A DNA stretch of 64,000 nt from Nitrososphaeraceae archaeon (GCA_031316115.1 JALDRC010000003.1:124001-188000), one strand, 5' to 3'; counted from the first letter of the stretch, positions 55,628 through 64,000 are shown. Numbers and translations: made by a program. The notes: generated from the sequence alone by a model not told the origin.

Positions 55628-56269
55628 TTGAATACTCAACAGGATTATCATATTCATACAAATTATAATGATCATTCTGATCCGGATTTAACCATAGAAA
55701 ATGTTTTAACACAAGCTAAAAGAAAAAATTTAAAATCAATTGCAATTACAGAACATGTTAGGAAATCATCTGAATGGGTTTACGATTACGTAGAGGAAAT
55801 AGAACACCAAAGAAAATATAGCGATATCAAAGTAGTGATTGGATTTGAAGCAAAAATTCTGTTAGATGGTACCATCGATTGTCTTGAGAATTTAGCAAGA
55901 GATTTTTTTATTATTGCAAGTTTTCATTCAATATTTGCTAATAAAAAACTGTGGTTGAATGCCCTAAAGATCGCCATTGATAATAAAAATGTCGATGTAT
56001 TAGGACATTTAGCTCCAGAAAAATCTTTCCAACTCTATGATCATGAAATAGAAGAATTAGGTGATCTGATTTCCAAAAATAACAAAATCGTAGAGTTAAA
56101 TGCCAAGTACCATAGACCACCTAAAAAATGGGTTAATATTTTATTAAAAAAAAATGTAAGATTTCACTTAGGTAGTGATGCTCATTCCCTCGGTGAAATA
56201 GGAAGATTTGATTGCATAATGGATCTTATTCAGATAATAGATAAATACAATAATAATAAGTTAATCTAA
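55628..56269 (+). CDS. PHP-domain phosphoesterase
   Basis: A 213-aa PHP protein. The metal site is formed by DYHIHTNYNDHSDP at the N-terminus, ITEHVR near 45, FEAKILLDG near 75, ASFHSIF near 98 and LGSDAHSLGE near 180, all typical His/Asp/Glu ligands. Such proteins hydrolyse phosphate esters (histidinol phosphatase-like) or act in DNA repair; no polymerase or other domain is attached. The start codon may be TTG or ATG near 55628. Confidence 0.87.
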   Translation: MNTQQDYHIHTNYNDHSDPDLTIENVLTQAKRKNLKSIAITEHVRKSSEWVYDYVEEIEHQRKYSDIKVVIGFEAKILLDGTIDCLENLARDFFIIASFHSIFANKKLWLNALKIAIDNKNVDVLGHLAPEKSFQLYDHEIEELGDLISKNNKIVELNAKYHRPPKKWVNILLKKNVRFHLGSDAHSLGEIGRFDCIMDLIQIIDKYNNNKLI

Positions 56270-56742
56270 AGATAATACATATTCTTTCAAATATAAAAAG
56301 TTTATTAGATAATATCTAAAAACATTAATATTTATTTATATGCTATAGTTTAGAAGATTAAAATATATTCTAATTTTGTGATGGCAAATAATTTTTATTT
56401 AAATTTTTGTACTGATATATATGAAGCATTCAGTTGTATGCTTTATATAGCCATATATAATGTAACCTGTTTCAAATTATAGGAAACAAAGGATATAAAA
56501 TGTTTATAGATTCTATATCCCATGTGATTCTATTCTTCTTTCTTTGGGAACATTAAATCATATTAGATCATGAATATTTCTTAACATACTTGTAAAAATA
56601 GGAAACTCTAACAATTGGTTGTGACAAGATAGTATTTTTGATTTATTAAGGGAATTTGACTATAAAAAACTTGTTTGTAATCCAAAGGAAATCCAGAGTT
56701 ATGGCCATAAAATTTTATATCTCTATAATCAATTTATCGATA
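56270..56742. other. Intergenic region upstream of the NikR-like gene
   Basis: About 470 bases. An open stretch reaches upstream to 56656 in the regulator's frame, but its hydrophobic leader does not fit the family and I treat it as non-coding. TATA-like tracts such as ctttatatagcc near 56440 occur; no RNA recognised. Confidence 0.4.
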
Positions 56743-57126
56743 TTGCCCATAGTAAGTATCTCATTAAATGATGATATTATTGATGATATAAATAAATTGC
56801 AAAAGGAGTTAGGATTTTCAGGACGATCAGAGATCGTAAGAGCCGGATTGAGGAATATCATAGCAGAACAAAAAGAAAGAGAAAATTTAAACGGAGAATT
56901 GACAGCATTATTATTAATAATTCATCAGGAAAGAGATGATGACCAGGTAACTAACATGAGGCACGACTACGAAGAAATTATTACTACCCACCTGCATAGC
57001 AAAATAGACAGAGATAGATGTGTGGAAGTATTCCTTTTAAAAGGTGAAGCTGTATTGATAAGAGGAATGACAAAGAACTTTCAAACAAATAAGAAACTCG
57101 ATCATGTTAAATTAATTACCATGTAA
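56743..57126 (+). CDS. NikR-like ribbon-helix-helix regulator
   Basis: A 127-aa regulator starting at TTG 56743 (PIVSISLNDDIIDDINKLQ), which matches the usual start of this family; upstream codons are probably untranslated. An RHH DNA-binding domain (residues 1-45, ending FSGRSEIVRAGLRNII) precedes a NikR-type ACT-like C-domain. Aligned to E. coli NikR, His76 (RHDYE), His87 (in THLHSK) and Cys95 (RDRCVEV) are kept but His89 is a Lys. It probably senses a metal or small ligand. Nickel as effector is uncertain because of that change. Confidence 0.85.
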   Translation: MPIVSISLNDDIIDDINKLQKELGFSGRSEIVRAGLRNIIAEQKERENLNGELTALLLIIHQERDDDQVTNMRHDYEEIITTHLHSKIDRDRCVEVFLLKGEAVLIRGMTKNFQTNKKLDHVKLITM

Positions 57127-57215
57127 TAACTAGAATATTTTCTATCCTGAAAATATTATAAAAAGGGAAAAGATTAATAGATTTTAATTCTTTGTTATGT
57201 ATCCAGTAAATAGAA

Positions 57216-57860
57216 TTATCTCACAGTTAAATCTAATTTGAAATTGTCAAGGTTGGTAATCAATTTTGAAGGTCCCATATAATTGCTTGTAAAATCTACA
57301 GCTTGAATTGAATTTTGCATGGATGATATACACTCAAATGCTAATATATTTTGAGAGGTAGTGCAGAATTTTATCAATTCATTGTTAAATTCTGTTAAAG
57401 AGTTACTTTTTAGTATTGTTTCATCATTATTGTCTTTATTTACTACTTTTAGTATAAATTTAACTATATCATTATTAGGTACATCCTGTTTAGATTGTGC
57501 TGTAGGCTGAGTGTTAGATTGAGGATTATTAACATTAAAAGAACCGGTATTTGATGCGATAATTGAATTTATGTCACGTAATGATTTTGGTTCTTGTTGA
57601 TTATTTTGAATTTGATCTTGGTTGGGGGCTGCATTCATACCACTTACTATAGAATTCATTGTACTATCAATTATATTTCCTCGACTAACCTTATCAAGCA
57701 TATTTATAATTGCAGTATCAATGGCCGTTGTATTTGCTTGATTATTTTTTGTATTAATATTTGTAGGTTGAGCAAACGTTTGTAAAAATTGGACAATATT
57801 AGATCCTATAAAAATTGTTATGATAGTTATAACTACAATCAAGACCATATTAATTCGCAT
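57216..57860 (-). CDS. Exported Asn/Gln-rich protein of unknown function
   Basis: A 214-aa protein with an N-terminal signal peptide or anchor (residues 3-24, ending FAQP) and a low-complexity N/Q/T region (about 33-130: NTKNNQANTT, QNNQQEP, NVNNPQSNTQPTAQ). The last 80 residues form a more ordered domain with two cysteines (KFCTTSQNILAFECISSM). No family recognised. It lies upstream of the LamG protein gene on the same strand and both may be surface proteins. Confidence 0.65.
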   Translation of the reverse strand: MRINMVLIVVITIITIFIGSNIVQFLQTFAQPTNINTKNNQANTTAIDTAIINMLDKVSRGNIIDSTMNSIVSGMNAAPNQDQIQNNQQEPKSLRDINSIIASNTGSFNVNNPQSNTQPTAQSKQDVPNNDIVKFILKVVNKDNNDETILKSNSLTEFNNELIKFCTTSQNILAFECISSMQNSIQAVDFTSNYMGPSKLITNLDNFKLDLTVR

Positions 57861-58055
57861 TTAATGATCCTCCATGAAAAGTATAGATCTATTAGGTATT
57901 AATACAAACAGGAAGAATTTTTAAACAATTTCAACTATATCATTAAATGAGTTGTTTTTATTGTATAAATATTATATGAAAATCCATATACGTCAGGCTT
58001 TGTCAAAAACATTATAAAAATAAGTTAAAAGGAATTTTTGTTGATAGAATGAAAA

Positions 58056-60356
58056 TTATTGGTTATCAGTCATATTTGGTTTATCTATAAGTTCCATTAT
58101 ACAGGTTTTAGGACTTTTGGTTATTTCTCCACTACAACTTGAAGCTCTATTGATCTGATATCCAAATAAGTCAATTGGCTCTACTTCATATTTTCCAGGA
58201 TCGATGGATATAAACTGAATATCAGAACTTCCTCTAATAACATCAGGAACAGGATTTTCTCCTTTAACTACAAATGTAAAATCTGATGGTGCTTTATCTC
58301 CTCCATGAATATTTAATACCTCTATGATAACCCTTAATTTTGCATCATTCAATGCTGGTGGTATAGGTCTATTGTTATTGCTAATTTGAGAGGTTTCCTT
58401 GGGAATAGACGGTTCTAATGGCTTGGTTGTTACTTGGCTCTGGTTGGTTGTTACTTGGCTCTGGTTGGTTGTTACTTGGCTCTGGTTGGTTGTTACTTGG
58501 CTCTGGTTGGTTGTTACTTGGCTCTGGTTAGTGGCTAGAGATGGAATTTGCTGTATATCATCTAAGGTGATTACGCAATCTTTACTATCACCTGCTCCTA
58601 TTGTTCCTGAACAACCAGCAGAATATATTGCTTTGTAGCCTATTGATTCAGATATAGTGACATTATAATTTCCTGCCTTTAGCGAGACTACTTGTCCGTC
58701 AGGATTTCCTAGAAATGAACTAGGAGTAGCTTGTATACCTGTTACTGAAATGTTAAAATCTTTAGGTTGTTTATCGCCACCGTCATTATTGATAACTTTG
58801 GTTAAAATCATAACTTGAGAGGAAGATGAATCGGTTAGAGAAGGTACCTGTTTACCAAATATGCTTATATCAGATATGCTAGACCAGTTATTCATACTGT
58901 TACCAGTGACTGTAATCCTTACAAATTTGGCTGTTGTATCTGGAATATCATAGACTTCTAATTTTGACGTCTCTCCGCTGCTTCTATTCGTGAATATTTG
59001 TCTATAATCACTTCCATCAGAGGATACTGAAACTGCAAAGTCTAGATTTCTAAGGTGTCCCTTATACCAAGCTATTCCAATATCGCAAATCTCTGTTTCT
59101 TTACCTAGATCTATATCAATCCAGGATTCCAAACCAAGATTTGACCATCTGGTTTCTAAATTACCATCCACAGCGTCTACTTCCGGATGATTAGGTTGAT
59201 TTCCTATAGATGATACTCGTTCAGGGTTTATAGGAATTTCTGGGCATGGTGAGGGGAAGCCGGGAACAAATGGATTATTTATATCGATATCTGTAATACT
59301 AGCCCAATTATTCAGAGTATTCCCTATTACATCAATTTTTAAAAATCGTGTTTTGATATCAGGTATATCATATTTTTCTGGTTCACTAGTGAGACCACTG
59401 CTTGTTTCTGAGAAAATATTACTAAAGATTTCACCATCAGATGATGTAGAAATTGTAAATGTCATTTTCCTCTCGTCACCCTTGTACCATGATATATCAA
59501 TGTTACAAACTTCTTTTTCCGTTCCAAGATCCAAAATTAACCAAGAATTAAGTCCTAAGTTCGACCATCTAGTTGATTTTTTACCATCAATCGCATCTGT
59601 AGGTGGACGGCCCTCTTGATTTCCTATCGCTCTAACATCTACAGGTACTTCTTTTTTACAGGCTGTGTTATCTCCAAAAGATACAAAAACTATTTGACCA
59701 TCTAGATTAAACTTGTTATTAGCAAATCCATCATATACTTCTGCATTAGTTAAAGCTCTGTCCCAAATTCGGATTTCATCTATTTCTCCTTTAAACAATT
59801 TGTCTTTAAATAATGAATTTGCACCTACCGTTATACGAGTTTTTCCAGTCGAATCAGGTTCAGCTCCTTCTGTATTCATGTCGTTAACTAAAACTCCGTC
59901 GACAAATAATTTCAGAATTGAACCATCATAGGTTAAAGTCACATAATGCCATTCATTATCGTTTAGTTTATTTGGTGAGCTAATAAAATAGTTTGTTCCA
60001 TCTAAAGTTTCAAATCCAGCATGCAGTTTTCCCATAGGATCGAAAAAAATTCCAAAATTCATATTTTCTCCATTAGCTTCTGATCCTATGCCTCCTTTAT
60101 CTATGAGAAAAGAGTCAACCGAGTCATTGGAACCAGTTTTAAACCAAGCAGCTACCGAAAAATTATTCAATTGAAATAATTCTGAATCTTTAATATATTT
60201 GAAATTAGTACCTGTGAATTGACCAGTTTTACCTATTTGTGCATCTGCTGAGTATTTTTGAATAATATTAGAAGCTAGAATTATAAATGCTAAAAAAGTA
60301 ATAAATATCGAAATCGTCCTTATATTTTTATTATATATATATTTTGACTTCGCCAT
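58056..60356 (-). CDS. Large exported LamG and discoidin (F5/8 type C) domain protein
   Basis: A 766-aa surface protein. After a membrane leader (11-34) comes a LamG/concanavalin domain (about 40-205: FSVAAWFKTGSND, EWHYVTLTYDGSILKLFVDG, GEIDEIRIWDRAL). Two F5/8 type C domains follow (about 225-365 and 375-510), each with an RWSNLGLxSW segment. Then two related beta domains (about 520-605 and 680-765, each with a GGDK...DF opening and a Cys pair) flank a linker of five TNQSQVT repeats. LamG and discoidin domains bind glycans; this suggests adhesion or matrix binding. Confidence 0.88.
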   Translation of the reverse strand: MAKSKYIYNKNIRTISIFITFLAFIILASNIIQKYSADAQIGKTGQFTGTNFKYIKDSELFQLNNFSVAAWFKTGSNDSVDSFLIDKGGIGSEANGENMNFGIFFDPMGKLHAGFETLDGTNYFISSPNKLNDNEWHYVTLTYDGSILKLFVDGVLVNDMNTEGAEPDSTGKTRITVGANSLFKDKLFKGEIDEIRIWDRALTNAEVYDGFANNKFNLDGQIVFVSFGDNTACKKEVPVDVRAIGNQEGRPPTDAIDGKKSTRWSNLGLNSWLILDLGTEKEVCNIDISWYKGDERKMTFTISTSSDGEIFSNIFSETSSGLTSEPEKYDIPDIKTRFLKIDVIGNTLNNWASITDIDINNPFVPGFPSPCPEIPINPERVSSIGNQPNHPEVDAVDGNLETRWSNLGLESWIDIDLGKETEICDIGIAWYKGHLRNLDFAVSVSSDGSDYRQIFTNRSSGETSKLEVYDIPDTTAKFVRITVTGNSMNNWSSISDISIFGKQVPSLTDSSSSQVMILTKVINNDGGDKQPKDFNISVTGIQATPSSFLGNPDGQVVSLKAGNYNVTISESIGYKAIYSAGCSGTIGAGDSKDCVITLDDIQQIPSLATNQSQVTTNQSQVTTNQSQVTTNQSQVTTNQSQVTTKPLEPSIPKETSQISNNNRPIPPALNDAKLRVIIEVLNIHGGDKAPSDFTFVVKGENPVPDVIRGSSDIQFISIDPGKYEVEPIDLFGYQINRASSCSGEITKSPKTCIMELIDKPNMTDNQ
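58424..58530 (-). repeat. 21-bp tandem repeat in the LamG protein gene
   Basis: Five nearly identical copies of ggttggttgttacttggctct. Read on the minus strand they encode TNQSQVT, each with one N-x-S glycosylation sequon. The 21-bp length keeps frame, so copy-number changes would only lengthen or shorten the linker. Confidence 0.9.
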
Positions 60357-60498
60357 TTATTATCACCAAAAATTAGAATTACTTTGATTTATCACTTTCA
60401 GAAATTTACTGATATGTGCTATAATCTGTTTTAACAAAAAAGTTTGATAAAAGAATAAAAAAAATTTACCGAATGGAATTTTTAAAAATTATTTTATT

Positions 60499-61131
60499 TT
60501 ATTTGTTTTTCAGATAAAGATTTAATGTTTGTTTACCAAAATCAGAACTGACTTTTTTATCTTCTGTCATTCCACATTCCACACATTTTACACTATTATT
60601 TAACTTGACGGTGTCTCCACCGCAATTATTACATAAACAATATACAACACCTAGATTTTTATCATTTATAGTAGCATGAACAGATGAATTCATCAAGCTG
60701 AAGACCCGTCCTCTAACTATATCTCCTACCCTGAATACGAATCTTGGTTTTCTTTCTCTGTCTCTCCTGAAGTGATGACCTCCACTATCAGAAATTTTGG
60801 TAGATGCTATCGCTGAGAGACCTGAATCTGATTTTATATTATTTATATATAATATTCTAATGGAGATCATACTGCTGAATAACATTTCAATATATCCAAC
60901 CAATTCATCACCTATTTTAGGAAAAGTAGCAACATTCTTTCTATTTATGCTGACTCGCCTATATTTAAAGTCGAAATTTCCTGTTCCGAGTGCAGAAGAC
61001 CTTACAGAGCCATCTACTTCATAAGTATTGTTACCACTTTCAAATTCTTCAATATACGCAATATGATCGCCTGGAAGGAGAAATTTATCATCTACATATC
61101 TCAAACCTTTTAATTTTGTAACTTTACTCAT
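60499..61131 (-). CDS. csl4: Exosome subunit Csl4
   Basis: A 210-aa RNA-binding cap protein of the archaeal exosome. The N-terminal domain (LLPGDHIAYIEEF) is followed by an S1 domain (about 65-155: PKIGDELVGYIEMLFSS, FRVGDIVRGRVFSLMNSS) and a zinc ribbon at the C-terminus with cysteines in CNNCGGD and CVECG. The order N-domain, S1, Zn-ribbon is diagnostic. It recruits substrates to the Rrp41-Rrp42 ring. Upstream lies a 46-aa membrane protein gene. Confidence 0.93.
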   Translation of the reverse strand: MSKVTKLKGLRYVDDKFLLPGDHIAYIEEFESGNNTYEVDGSVRSSALGTGNFDFKYRRVSINRKNVATFPKIGDELVGYIEMLFSSMISIRILYINNIKSDSGLSAIASTKISDSGGHHFRRDRERKPRFVFRVGDIVRGRVFSLMNSSVHATINDKNLGVVYCLCNNCGGDTVKLNNSVKCVECGMTEDKKVSSDFGKQTLNLYLKNK

Positions 61132-61229
61132 AGAAGAATTGCTATAAATGAAAGTTAATAATTGTTCTTTTTATTTTGAATTTTTTATTTTTTATAAGAG
61201 CATTTTAAAGTGATTCCGTTATAATTGTT

Positions 61230-61370
61230 TCATATGAGTAAACTAATAGCCAGAATAAATGCTAACCCAATTAAAATCATGCTGATTCCTGCATAAATCA
61301 ATAATTTGGTGTGTTTCTTATCTAAATTTTTTTTTAAATTGTTAAAATCAAAGAATTTTGAAATACCCAT
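61230..61370 (-). CDS. Small single-span membrane protein, 46 aa
   Basis: A short gene with ATG at 61370 and stop at 61230-61232. It begins MGISKFFDFNNLKKNLDKK and has one span (KLLIYAGISMILIGLAFILAI in part) at the C-terminus, giving a tail-anchored topology with a basic cytosolic head. It lies between UPF0147 and csl4 on the same strand and may be cotranscribed. Function unknown. The membrane-protein character and clean frame support it as a gene. Confidence 0.55.
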   Translation of the reverse strand: MGISKFFDFNNLKKNLDKKHTKLLIYAGISMILIGLAFILAISLLI

Positions 61371-61439
61371 GGACGTTCATCTATATTTTAAATATCTTTG
61401 TATTGATAAAATTGTATTTGAGATGATTATTATAATAAA

Positions 61440-61727
61440 TCATTCTCTAATACTTTCTAACTTGGATACAACATGCCAAAGAGTTGTTCGAATATGAGAT
61501 TCCATATGTCTGTTTTGCGTCAAACTATCCAGCATGCTTACTGCATTGGCAGCCCTAACTGATATGCTACCATTTTTCTCTTCTCTTAAAATATCATAGA
61601 TATCTCTTATCTGATTTCTTATCACACGAGGAAGATCTCTATTCTCTTTAAATGATTCTAAAGTTTCTATTGTACTTGCTAATCTTTCCATATTTTCTTT
61701 ATCTCGAATTTCTTTTTTAAATTTCAT
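61440..61727 (-). CDS. UPF0147-family protein
   Basis: A 95-aa all-helical archaeal protein of the UPF0147 family, with the family core ENRDLPRVIRNQIRDIYDIL and RAANAVSMLDSLTQNRHMESHIRTTLWHVVSKLE. No catalytic residues are known for the family and its role is not established; it is often near translation or RNA-processing genes, as here beside csl4. Length is normal. Confidence 0.88.
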   Translation of the reverse strand: MKFKKEIRDKENMERLASTIETLESFKENRDLPRVIRNQIRDIYDILREEKNGSISVRAANAVSMLDSLTQNRHMESHIRTTLWHVVSKLESIRE

Positions 61728-61875
61728 AGCAATTAATTAAACCTCAATCACAAATAGAATAAATTATACATCGTTATTACGTATTTATTTGTTTTTAATT
61801 GTTGTTAGGATAGCAAGTCATCTATCGATTAGAAAAAGGGATTAAAATAAATATTCCCTTATCGATATTTTTTTT

Positions 61876-62136
61876 ATGGAATGTGCAGTTTACGATACAT
61901 ATGTAACGAAAAAAGATGGTAAAATTATGCATTTTGATGTAGTAGTAGAAGCTAGTACGTCACATGAGAAAGCTATTGAATATGGTAAGTCATATTTAGA
62001 GCAAGTTGGTCAAGGTGATCAAACAATGACTCAAGAAGAGTGTCAATTTTGCCATGTCCAAGAAGCTCCGCCTATAGTTGACAAAGAGATTCGAGAGAAA
62101 GGTTATTATATTCAGAAAATGGAAGGATGTTTATAA
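61876..62136 (+). CDS. DUF2024-family protein
   Basis: An 86-aa protein with the DUF2024 pattern: AVYDTYVTKKDGKIMHFDVVV at the start, EECQFCHVQEAPP in the middle and GYYIQKMEGC at the end. The CxxCH segment and terminal Cys suggest a small redox or metal site. The family is widespread and uncharacterised. The gene is divergent from UPF0147 and precedes the methyltransferase relic. Confidence 0.85.
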   Translation: MECAVYDTYVTKKDGKIMHFDVVVEASTSHEKAIEYGKSYLEQVGQGDQTMTQEECQFCHVQEAPPIVDKEIREKGYYIQKMEGCL

Positions 62137-62218
62137 TTTTTTATTAACTATTTGTTTATGTACTATATTCGCGGAAAACAGACCTACAAATTTATTTAGT
62201 ATAAACCTGGTTAAATAA

Positions 62219-63033
62219 ATGTCTTACAATTTTTCTAATCTAAAGATAGCAGAACATAAATTAGAAGAATTTAAATCAAAATCAGTACATAAAGAACATT
62301 CAAGATTTTTTTTCCCCTATTTATGTGGAACATATTTTACCTATAGAAAAATAGATGTTTTACGGATTAATACAATAGCCGGATCTATCAGTAATCAAAA
62401 AAAAAAATTAGATATTTAGATATTGGATGTGGAAATGGTGATTTTTTAGAGAAAGTCAGGACAATCATTCCAAATGCAAAAGGGATAGATAACAACATTG
62501 ATCTTTTATATTTGATTAACAAAAATACACCAAATTATATAGAATTTTACGATGTCAAATTTGGTTTAAATAAATTTTATGATGTTATCTTTGTAGGATG
62601 GATGGACCCTGGTCAGGATTTTAGAGATCAAGTTTCAGAAAGTACCAATGTAATAATTACAACATTAGATCAAGGGCTAAGCTTAGCTGCAGAGTACGAG
62701 GGAAATGGATTTAACAAAATTGCAGAATGGATTACTCCGTCGTGGGAGGATGTAAATATTGAGATATCCAATAAATATTATTCAAATTTAACAAAATCTC
62801 GGATAGAATTTCTTTCAGGTCTAAGAGGAAGCCACAATTATTGGTATGTTTATTGCAATAATGATACATATTGTAGACAAATTAAAAGTGGTTTGAGCAA
62901 ACAGGCGTTATTTGAAGAAACAATAATCAAATCGAACAAATATGATTTTGAAGAAGTTCTTGATGATTTGGGATTTGGATTTTTAGAGACTGTAAAAAAT
63001 AAAAAATTATGGGAGATTATTTTTTCCGATTAA
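62219..63033 (+). pseudogene. SAM-dependent methyltransferase split by a frameshift at an A11 run
   Basis: The first part (62219-62419) reads EHSRFFFPYLCGTYFTYRK and INTIAGSISNQKKK, then leaves frame at a run of eleven A residues (62397-62407). Reading on after the run in the next frame gives IRYLDIGCGNGDFLEKVR, the SAM-binding motif, then KGIDNNIDLLY, FYDVIFVGWMDPGQDF and onward to a stop at 63033. One more A would restore a full protein of about 270 aa. It may be a true pseudogene, a sequencing error, or a gene using polymerase slippage on poly-A. Confidence 0.75.
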
Positions 63034-63085
63034 GTGTTTTCATAAACAATACTTTAAGTAACGATGTTTGATATTGGATATCATA

Positions 63086-64000
63086 TTGGAAATTAAAGTT
63101 TTAGGTGCAGCAAAGGAAGTAGGTCGGTCAGCTTTTTTAGTAAGTAGTGAAAATTCTAATATTTTATTAGACTATGGTATTTTACTTAAAAGAGAACCGG
63201 AGTTCCCTATACATGTTAAACCAAAAGATATTCATGCGATCGTTATTTCTCATGCTCATCTTGATCATTCTGGAAATGTGCCTTCTCTATTTTTATCCTC
63301 ATCTAGAAGTCAGGTTATTGCTACTGCTCCCACGATGGATTTATCATATTTATTAATTAATGATATGCTAAAGATTTCAGGGTTTTACCTACCTTTTGAA
63401 AATATAGAAGTAGAAAATATGGTGAAGAATCATACCGATTTAGATTTTAGAACAAAACATGCTATTAATGATTTAAACATAACATTATTTGAATCTGGTC
63501 ATGTAGTAGGAGGATCATCTATAATTGTAGAATGTAAAGGTAAAAAAATTTTTTATACTGGAGATATTAATACGAGAGGGTCAAAATTGTTAAGACCTGC
63601 AGACTTAGACTTTGAAGAAATAGATATGATGATAATAGAAAGCACATATTCACAAACTAATCAAAAGCAGAGAGAGCAATCAGAAAAAGAACTTTTAGAA
63701 TTTGCTTATGATATTGTTGAAAATGATGGTACGCTATTTATCCCTGCTTTTTCAGTAGAAAGATCACAAGAAATTGCTTGTGTATTTAAAGCTGCTAACT
63801 TTCCCTATAAAGTAGTAATGGACGGAATGGCCCTAAAGGTAAATGAGATAATATCCAAATATCCAGAATTCTTAAGGGACTCGGAACTTTTTAAAAATGC
63901 AATAGAAAATGTTGAATGGATTCGAGATTGGAAAAGGAGAAAACAAGTTATAAAACAACCTTGTGTAATAATTTCTCCTGCTGGCATGCTGGTAGGAGGT
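63086..64000 (+). CDS. aCPSF2-like beta-CASP ribonuclease (3' end outside window)
   Basis: An open frame from TTG 63086 to the edge of the window (305 codons). It begins EIKVLGAAKEVGRSAFLV, the usual opening of aCPSF2-type enzymes, with no KH domains before it. The metallo-beta-lactamase motifs are HAHLDHSGNVPSL near residue 54, FESGHVVGGSSI and YTGDINTRG; ESTYSQ and IPAFSVERSQE mark the start of the beta-CASP domain. It processes RNA as endo- or 5'-exonuclease. The full gene continues to the right. Earlier TTG codons at 63069 and 63074 are also possible starts. Confidence 0.9.
   Translation, partial: MEIKVLGAAKEVGRSAFLVSSENSNILLDYGILLKREPEFPIHVKPKDIHAIVISHAHLDHSGNVPSLFLSSSRSQVIATAPTMDLSYLLINDMLKISGFYLPFENIEVENMVKNHTDLDFRTKHAINDLNITLFESGHVVGGSSIIVECKGKKIFYTGDINTRGSKLLRPADLDFEEIDMMIIESTYSQTNQKQREQSEKELLEFAYDIVENDGTLFIPAFSVERSQEIACVFKAANFPYKVVMDGMALKVNEIISKYPEFLRDSELFKNAIENVEWIRDWKRRKQVIKQPCVIISPAGMLVGG

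Noticed and set aside
56656-56742. N-terminal extension of the NikR-like regulator
   Set aside because: The family begins at PIVSISL; the extension is not homologous and a TTG start fits exactly.

Overview
The window (about 32-34% GC by eye, strongly AT-rich intergenic DNA) is a chromosomal piece of an ammonia-oxidising-type archaeon of the Thaumarchaeota/Nitrososphaerota, most like the Nitrososphaerales (Nitrososphaera/Nitrosocosmicus group). The reasons are archaeal information-processing genes (TFB, RpoP, aIF1, FttA and a second beta-CASP nuclease, Csl4, RPA, Tsr3, Sec61beta), sn-glycerol-1-phosphate dehydrogenase for archaeal lipids, the archaeal pantoate kinase/phosphopantothenate synthetase route to CoA, a 3-hydroxyacyl-CoA dehydrogenase of the 3-hydroxypropionate/4-hydroxybutyrate type, and a CdvC (Vps4-like) division ATPase. 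Genus is inference; no rRNA gene is present.

Layout. 1-8.3 kb: exported proteins of unknown function, a PQQ-sugar-dehydrogenase-like exported protein, a DtxR-type regulator divergent from the 3-hydroxyacyl-CoA dehydrogenase, a LOG-like protein, S-adenosylhomocysteinase, tRNA-Val(CAC) and a phosphoribosyltransferase. 8.5-20.8 kb: nucleic-acid genes (RPA, Lhr-type helicase with a small membrane protein, PP-loop tRNA thiolase-like protein, FttA, TRAM protein), G1P dehydrogenase, FKBP isomerase with a repeat tail, and a class V aminotransferase. 21-26 kb: M24 peptidase, then a tightly packed minus-strand operon PoK-PPS-PanB-CoaBC that makes 4'-phosphopantetheine from ketoisovalerate-derived pantoate. 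26-28.7 kb: mobile-element relics, a decayed DDE transposase and an IS3-type element with a 3-bp target duplication. 28.9-34.8 kb: exported solute-binding protein, TFB, aIF1, Sec61beta and a DUF2070 membrane protein.

34.8-44.0 kb is a gene-poor, decayed provirus or integrated-element graveyard. It holds two partial copies of the same element type: terminase-like fragments, tyrosine-recombinase fragments and a paired small ORF. It also contains an unusual array of about six hairpin-forming units (40.12-40.93 kb) in which stems differ in sequence but keep pairing, and a GC-rich nested hairpin at 37.7 kb. This is the part most likely to hold something undescribed.

44.0-64 kb returns to core genes: Tsr3, an XPB-like helicase, CdvC, pyrophosphatase, a small OB-fold ssDNA-binding protein, an IS481-like element with ~47-bp terminal inverted repeats, RpoP, a DsbA-like protein, a zinc/manganese-type ABC transporter, a membrane glycosyltransferase, ATP-grasp and PHP proteins, a NikR-like regulator with an altered metal site, a large LamG/discoidin exported protein, Csl4, UPF0147 and DUF2024 proteins, a frameshifted methyltransferase and the start of a second beta-CASP nuclease (aCPSF2-like) that runs off the end.

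Several short real genes were found by reading the sequence directly: Sec61beta (32852-33019), RpoP (50106-50267), a 57-aa zinc ribbon (49861-50034) and two single-span membrane proteins (12772-12915 and 61230-61370). All functional statements are by recognition of motifs; no database search was run.
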